Positions 58,716-64,000 of a DNA stretch of 64,000 nt are shown one piece after another; the first letter of the stretch is position 1, and each line of letters opens with the position of its first letter. The DNA is from Hyaloscypha bicolor E. Its lineage: Eukaryota; Ascomycota; Leotiomycetes; Helotiales; Hyaloscyphaceae. Below the pieces are notes generated by a model. It worked only from the letters and a program-made list of their open reading frames with translations, made no database searches and had not been told where the DNA came from. The DNA is taken from positions 914,812 to 978,811 of the forward strand of contig NW_020194589.1 in NCBI RefSeq assembly GCF_002865645.1. The letters run 5' to 3'. The position numbers and the translations under genes are program-made.

Positions 58716-59903
58716 ATGGCGGAAATTCCATCTACCGAAGGTGAAGTAGATTTTCACGTCGAAGGAGCTGGAAAACAATGTAAAAAGGTATGTTAATCAA
58801 TATTTCTGTATTTTATTACTTCGACTTTATTAGCCTTACTATCTTCCAAAGATTTTCTGCCACTTTTATATCAGCCTCTTCCAAGTGAGGGTTCTGGGAT
58901 TGAAATTGATACTGCTTTAATTCGGTGAGAACAGGGAATACAATTCTCAGTTCCCCACTTTTCCTCCCGTATTGGCTATTTCTTCCACCTCTAGAGCTAA
59001 TTATGAACAAAGTGGTACAAAATCTTCGGGGAATTCCCGTCTCCTATGGGGATTCCACCCCTAATAGTCCTTCACGGTGGCCCAGGCGTTCCGCATAACA
59101 CTCTCCTTCCCCTTAAACACCTCGTCACAACCAACAACGTCCCCGTAATTCTCTATAACCAAATAGGCTGCGGCCAATCTACTCATTTGCCCGAGAAGAG
59201 AGGTGATGAATTTTTCTGGACTGTAGATCTCTTTTTAAACGAGCTAGAGAATCTTCTCAAATATCTTGGAATTACGGGGGAATATGACCTGGATGGACAC
59301 AGTGCCGGAGGAGTTTTAGCGTCTGAATGGGAAGTGAGAAGACCGAAGGGGCTGAGGAGACTGGTGCTGTCGAGTACACTAGCTACTAGTTCCTTCTTGT
59401 CTATCCGTCTTCGGTCATCTCATGGGAAAGATTCAGGCGAATACTCCCCTAGAGCCCCTTCTCATGGAAACTATGATAAAACTCCGCTCGGAGCTTCCCA
59501 AAGAAACTCAGGATATATTGATCAAGCACGAAGATGATGGCACACTTGATAGCCCAGAGTACCAGCAAGCGAATATGCTCTTCGCCAGCAAACATATGCT
59601 CCGAATCACCCCCCTGCCGGAGGAGTTCCTAGCTTCAATGAAGGCCTTAAAGGAAGACAACACTGTGAACTTCACCATGTAAGATCCCCTCCTCCCTGAA
59701 CCTCTCTATCCCTTATCCCCTTAAAGAAAAGCAAGTCGAGAGACTGATTGAAGGAAATCAATAGGAACGGGGCTTACAGGTTCAAATGCACCGGAAGCAC
59801 AAAAGTCGAAGGGCCTCCTAACAGCCTATCACTCTTTGAAAAGTTATTCCAGGCGGTCTATAGTCCGCGAAGATGTCTCCGTAGCGCCTCAAAGCGCTCT
59901 TGA
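58716..59903 (+). pseudogene. truncated proline iminopeptidase-like alpha/beta hydrolase gene
   Basis: Exon 1 58716-58787 (MAEIPSTEGEVDFHVEGAGK) ends at a GTATGT donor. Exon 2 begins at 59013 after ...AACAAAG and reads WYKIFGEFPSPM, IVLHGGPGVPHNTLLPL (the HGGPG oxyanion motif), NQIGCGQSTHLPEK and DLDGHSAGGVLASEW with the nucleophile Ser of G-x-S-x-G-G. After LRRLVLSSTLAT the frame shifts between about 59390 and 59420, then resumes as ETMIKLRSELPKETQDILIK and LFASKHMLRITPLPEEF. A probable intron 59679-59779 (GTAAGA...TACAG) leads to FKCTGSTKVEGP and an early stop at 59901-59903. The C-terminal third, which should hold the catalytic Asp and His, is absent. Proline iminopeptidases release N-terminal proline; several fungal relatives process natural-product peptides. 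This copy looks inactive unless the frameshift is an unrecognised intron. Confidence 0.72.
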
Positions 59904-60058
59904 AGGAGACCGGCGCTACTTCGAGAGCTTATAGAGGAGAGCATAGTAGCTACGAAATTGTTGAAACCTTATATTTCAGTAACACGACCATTTTAGCCGT
60001 TTATCCGATGTAAGACGATGCTAGAATTGGCATTTCAAAAAGTCGCTCCATCCGACCC

Positions 60059-60146
60059 ACTGTGACGGAATATTCTAGAGTGTGTTTCGTGACACGTAAT
60101 TCAGACGTGTGACTCACTATAATAGAACATTCTAGACTCTGTTTTG
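60059..60146. repeat. short imperfect direct repeat (about 30 bp, twice)
   Basis: CACTGTGACGGAATATTCTA then GAGTGTGTTT, and CACTATAATAGAACATTCTA then GACTCTGTTTT, 56 bp apart. The first half resembles an LTR start (TGTGACGG), but no matching end was found. Confidence 0.55.
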
Positions 60147-60553
60147 ATCCTATTCAAGCTTTTGATAACGCAGGCTTTGAGATGTGCTTTCTATACTAGC
60201 GTGCCCCTCCTTCCAGATGCTCATCTTAGCAGCTGCTTTGTAAGGGGCAGCTGTTTTAGGCGGGTAGGGCTGGTTCGTGCCACTATGTCATCTGATGTCA
60301 ATATTGATTTGCCAATTATTACGAAGCTGAACAGGCCCAGTGGAACTTTCAATTAATTAACTCACGTTATTATTAGCCTTGTTGGTTCAATAGATTAGTA
60401 ATGGATTAGAAAATTTGCTGCTAAACAGGGTAGCACTATTCAAAAAGCGAGGTGATTAGTGTAATGGACTTCCCGGCATTATCTTAACGAAGACTATCCA
60501 AAAACCGAGACAATCCCAAACAAACGAGATAATCTCACGGGCGAATTCCACTG
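60147..60553. other. no gene supported
   Basis: Moderate GC. A 70-codon plus-strand frame ends MSSDVNIDLPIITKLNRPSG, which faintly recalls the start of copia-type gag proteins, but there is no continuation. Confidence 0.4.
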
Positions 60554-60625
60554 GTTTCTACGTACCATTTAGTTTGTACGCACCACTTAGTTTCTGCGTA
60601 CCACCTAGTTTTTACACACTACCTG
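60554..60625. repeat. 18-bp tandem repeat, 4 copies
   Basis: Units GTTTCTACGTACCATTTA, GTTTGTACGCACCACTTA, GTTTCTGCGTACCACCTA and GTTTTTACACACTACCTG are in perfect 18-bp register. Confidence 0.85.
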
Positions 60626-60682
60626 TCGTACACACGCTATTGGCTGAAATTAGCGAACCAGTTTATCCTAACGCTAGCTCTA

Positions 60683-60874
60683 TGTAACGGCAGTCGTCAC
60701 ATGATTGTCAGCTGACTGGTTTCACTAACTAGGCTCGGCGTTTCAGCGGTTTCAGTCGTGTCTACTTCTTCCCTCTACACCTCACTCTCTCCTTCCCTTA
60801 TTAGCTTTGTATTTTAAAAGACATTCGAACTTAGATCTTTGAGCCTCGACCATTGCTTTGTTCCTGCCGTTACA
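60683..60874. mobile_element. solo LTR (192 bp) with 5-bp target duplication
   Basis: Begins TGTAACGGCAG and ends CTGCCGTTACA, an exact 11-bp inverted terminal pair with TG...CA ends. It is flanked on both sides by CTCTA (60678-60682 and 60875-60879). No internal retrotransposon sequence adjoins it, so it is the product of LTR-LTR recombination. The sequence is not RIP-mutated. Parent family unknown; the short length would suit a copia-type element. Confidence 0.85.
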
Positions 60875-60899
60875 CTCTACCGCGCAACCGAACCAGTAA

Positions 60900-62480
60900 G
60901 TGTCATTAATTGAATTATAATTTCTAGTCTTATTTCCTAATACTTATAGGCCTCTAATTTAAGCTTTAACTAGGTTAAAGTAGTAGCGCAAAGAATAGAG
61001 GTTTTTAAAGGAATAACCTTTAATTAGATTAGATATAGTAAGTCTTTTAAAGATTATTAGAGCTAAATAACTTAGAAATGCTTTTGAAAGTAAAATATTC
61101 TTAGAAAAAAACTAAGTATATTCCCGCTTAGTACCTTAGTATAATAATAGGCTTAAGGTAAATATAAAAGCAGTCTCTATAATTATATAAAGTAATTATA
61201 TAGTTTAAAAGAAGCTATTAATATTATTAAATTACTATTATTAATAATTTATTTATATTAAGGCATTATTAATATAAATAAGTAATTAATAAAAGAAACT
61301 AGTAATATAAAGAAAGTATTAGTACTATTATATTACTAGTATAAATAATTTATTAGTATTAAAAAACTACTAATATAATTAAATTACTAGTATAAATAAT
61401 TTATTAATAAAGTAAATAATTATTACTTCTATTTTACTTAATATAAATAATAACTAAATAGTTATTATTATTAAAATAATACTTCCTTAAGTTTAAATAA
61501 TAAATAATTAATCTTTTATACTTCTTTTAAAACGCTTATTTTAATATAATCTTCTTATTATTTTACTTTTATATATAAGTAAAATTAGTAATATTCTTAT
61601 ATAAATAACTCGTAATAAAAGTATTAAAGGAACTTATTATTCTCTTAATATTTACTTGCTTTTTAAGACTAGCTCTTAAGATTTAATTAAAGATTTAATG
61701 CCTTATAGTTCTTAAACTTTAAATCTTAAAGCTAGAATTTCTTAATAATAAATAATAGTATTTACTTATATTATATAGTATAATTATTATAAGTACTATA
61801 AGATATAAATTAAAATTCACGTAGCTATATTTATAATAACTTGGTTTATAATAATATAATTAATTAAGTTAAGTTCTATTATAAAGAAGCTATTTATATT
61901 ATCTAATATAAAGCTAGTCTCTTTATATAATTCCACGTAATTTCTCTTTTTCTCTCTTATTACCTTATTTATTCTAATACTAATAGCTCTTCTTTTATAG
62001 TAAGAAGCTCTTATATAAGAGTAGCTTTTCTCTTATAAAAAGTATTACTCTTATTTAAAGAGGCTTTTTCTTTAAGAATGCTTTTTTCCCTATCTTTTTT
62101 TCTAACTCCCTTATTTCCTCTTTATCTATTTCTTAACTTATATATAAATCTAATTAGTTAATATAAAGGTTTCTAAGGCCTTATTTAGTATAGCTTTTAT
62201 TATTATATTAATAGAATTATTAAAACTATTAATTTACTAAATCTTAAAGAGTTTATATTATTTATATAATTAATAAAGGACTATAATATTAATTATTAGT
62301 TACTTTTTTTTAATTATACCGAGTTTTATAAAATACTTATATAATAAATATAAGTTAGTATAGATAATAATTAGAAGAGTTAATAAATCTAGTTAGTTAG
62401 TAATCTTTACTAGGGTTTAGCTAAATATATAAATAAGGTTAGTACTAGTAACTATTTTATATATTTCTAATATAAGTATA
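60900..62480. other. RIP-degraded AT-rich region, no gene recognised
   Basis: Abrupt rise in AT from about 60,900. Repetitive TATTAATA/AGTACTA-type words (61240-61420) echo those at 28 kb. No coding motif. Confidence 0.6.
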
Positions 62481-62484
62481 CGAG

Positions 62485-62560
62485 TTTAGGGCCGCTTTGC
62501 TAAAATTATTGCTAGCGGCCCTATGCAAGCTCCGGGGCTAGTAATAATTTTGCCCTAAAC
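62485..62560. repeat. nested GC-rich foldback
   Basis: Outer arms GTTTAGGGC...AAAATTATTGCTAG (62485-62515) pair with CTAGTAATAATTTTGCCCTA then AAC (62538-62560). Inside the left arm, GGGCCGCT (62489-62496) pairs with AGCGGCCC (62514-62521). GC-rich and unmutated within extremely AT-rich DNA. Confidence 0.75.
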
Positions 62561-62599
62561 TTGTCCCGAGTAGCTTTAAATAATACTTCTTAGTAATAA

Positions 62600-63400
62600 A
62601 CTTATTAAAAGCTTTTAATAAATTATATAAGAAAGAAAATAGCTTATAAATATATAAAATTATTTATAAATAAGCTAAAACTATTTTTTTAATTTATATT
62701 TTATATATAATTTCTTTTTAATTATTATTAAAATATTTAATAAAATCTAAATTATAATAAATTTAAATTTAAAATATTATTTTATAATTTATTAAAAGAA
62801 TTTAAGTTTTAAATTATATAAAAAAATCTTAATATTTTTTAATTATTAAATTTTAATAATATAAGTACTTTTAATAAAAACTAAAATATTAATTTAAATA
62901 TATATAAATTATTAATAAAATAAAAGTTTATTAAGTTTTATATAAGATTTAAATTATATTTATATAATCTTTTTATTTATTATAATAAACTCTTTATAAA
63001 TATATAAAAGTATTTTAATTTTAATTAATATATAAATATAAAATTATAAAAAATAAAATACTAATTTTCTTATATAAAAAGTTAAAATTATTATTTAATT
63101 TATTTATATATTATTTATTAATATATTAAATAATTTAATTTAAATAAAATTAAGGCTAGTTATATTTAAAGTTATTTAAAGCTTATTTTATAAATAAAAA
63201 TATTTATATTATTTATATTTATATTAATTAATATTTAAAAGCTTTTATTAAAATATTTAGTCTTTTATCTTATATATTAGATCTAATTTACTTTCTTATT
63301 TCGTTCTCGGTATATATTATATATAAAGAACTAGCCAAAGTTTATAAAAGGCTTTTTTTAATTATAAAAGAAATAGTATTACTTTATAGGCTATTTACCG
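62600..63400. other. extremely AT-rich, nothing recognised
   Basis: Long runs of A/T with almost no G or C. No frame, repeat unit or motif that I can support. Confidence 0.6.
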
Positions 63401-63419
63401 GAGCTATAAAGTATTTCCG

Positions 63420-63840
63420 GCTCTTTTACGGGCTCTTTTAAGTCTTATTTTCACTTATAAAGCTCTTCTTTTTTACTTATAGGCCTCTTATTACTCGTAC
63501 TCTTACCCGTAACTCCCTTTTAAACCTTACTCTTATCCGTAAAGCCCTCTCTTTTTTTTTACGGACCCTTTTAAGCCTTACTCCTATATATAAAGCTTTC
63601 TCTTTCCTCCTATAGACCCTTCCAAGCCTTACTCTCACTTGCAGAGCTTTCCCTCCCCTCTTATAAGCCCTTTCAAGTCTCACTTCTACTTGCAAAGCTT
63701 CCTCTTTCTTCTTATAGGCCCTCCTAAACTTTACTCTTACTTGTAAGGCTTCTACTTATAGAGCTCCTTTTCACTTATAGGCTCTTCCAAGCCTTACTTC
63801 TACTTGCAAAGCTCTCTCCTTCTTGTAAGCTCTTTTATAT
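63420..63840. repeat. 51-bp minisatellite, about 8 units, open as a 17-residue repeat on the minus strand
   Basis: TATAGACCCTTCCAAGCCTT-type blocks recur at 51-bp spacing (about 63560, 63611, 63662, 63713). On the minus strand an open stretch (63477-63695) reads as basic 17-residue repeats such as KALQVEVRLERAYKRGG and KALQVRVRLGRVYRRKE. The same frame continues on both sides through TAG/TAA codons. Whether it was ever a gene is uncertain; it could be a pure DNA satellite. Confidence 0.8.
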
Positions 63841-64000
63841 AAGTATATAAGAACCTGTAATTTTTAAAGGCTTATATTTAAATAATTATTAACTTCTAAA
63901 GGCTATTTTCTATTATTTTTTATAAGATACCCGTAGCGTTTCCTTGCCCTTGCCTCCCTAAGCTCTTGCTCGCCCGATTCCTTACTACGGGCTTATATAT
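63841..64000. other. window end, no gene recognised
   Basis: AT-rich, with a GC-richer tail from about 63930 (CCCGTAGCGTTTCCTTGCCC, GCTCGCCCGATTCC). Nothing identifiable. Confidence 0.5.

Noticed and set aside
60147..60356. Plus-strand frame ending IDLPIITKLNRPSG as a copia gag start
   Set aside because: Only a few residues fit, there is no downstream gag or pol, and the frame stops at once.
63841..64000. Possible telomere or subtelomeric end
   Set aside because: No TTAGGG or CCCTAA arrays anywhere near the window end.

Overview
This window reads as a filamentous ascomycete (Pezizomycotina) chromosome segment. Three things point there: two HET-domain genes and a NACHT-ankyrin gene, gene families typical of these fungi; short spliceosomal introns of about 50-76 nt starting GTATGT, GTACGT or GTAAGC; and a very AT-rich block whose transposon genes are riddled with C-to-T and G-to-A transitions, the signature of repeat-induced point mutation (RIP). 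I cannot name the genus.

Layout. (1) Bases 1-18,780 are a gene-bearing segment of ordinary composition, with every host gene on the minus strand: a large charged HET protein (518-3601), a second HET protein (5093-6787), a decayed fungal transcription-factor-like gene (about 7410-9175), and one long NACHT-ankyrin-ZZ (NLR-like) gene read from 17085 down to 9995. That NLR gene is cut in two by a 2.04-kb Tc1-like DNA transposon (12679-14719). The NACHT half has five clear introns. The ankyrin half now begins at an ATG supplied by the transposon terminus. (2) Bases 18,940-57,195 are RIP-degraded and AT-rich. The block holds a minus-strand Ty3/gypsy element with both LTRs (19311-26239), several minisatellites, two small inverted-repeat elements (35262-35613 and 41189-41584, the second sharing termini with the Tc1-like element at 12.7 kb), and an unusually long plus-strand Ty3/gypsy element of 13.1 kb (43127-56270). 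The long element carries gag-pol plus a second reading frame of about 2.7 kb that I do not recognise. (3) Bases 57,198-58,562 are a second Tc1/mariner-like element with TA duplications, RIP-mutated on its left side only. (4) Bases 58,566-60,900 are a short island of normal composition with a truncated proline-iminopeptidase-like gene and a solo LTR with a 5-bp target duplication. (5) Bases 60,900-64,000 are again AT-rich, with a foldback element and a 51-bp minisatellite.

How it fits together. HET and NACHT-ankyrin proteins belong to families used by fungi for non-self recognition and regulated cell death. Three such genes lie next to a large heterochromatin-like transposon block, and the largest is broken by a transposon. 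Reading frames near the block (transcription-factor-like gene, iminopeptidase, Tc1-like transposase) carry nonsense or frameshift lesions. Several nonsense codons fit a single C-to-T change.

Limits. Gene identities come from reading motifs, not from database searches. In the RIP-mutated block almost no reading frame is open, so element boundaries there come from LTR or TIR pairing by eye and may be off by a few bases.
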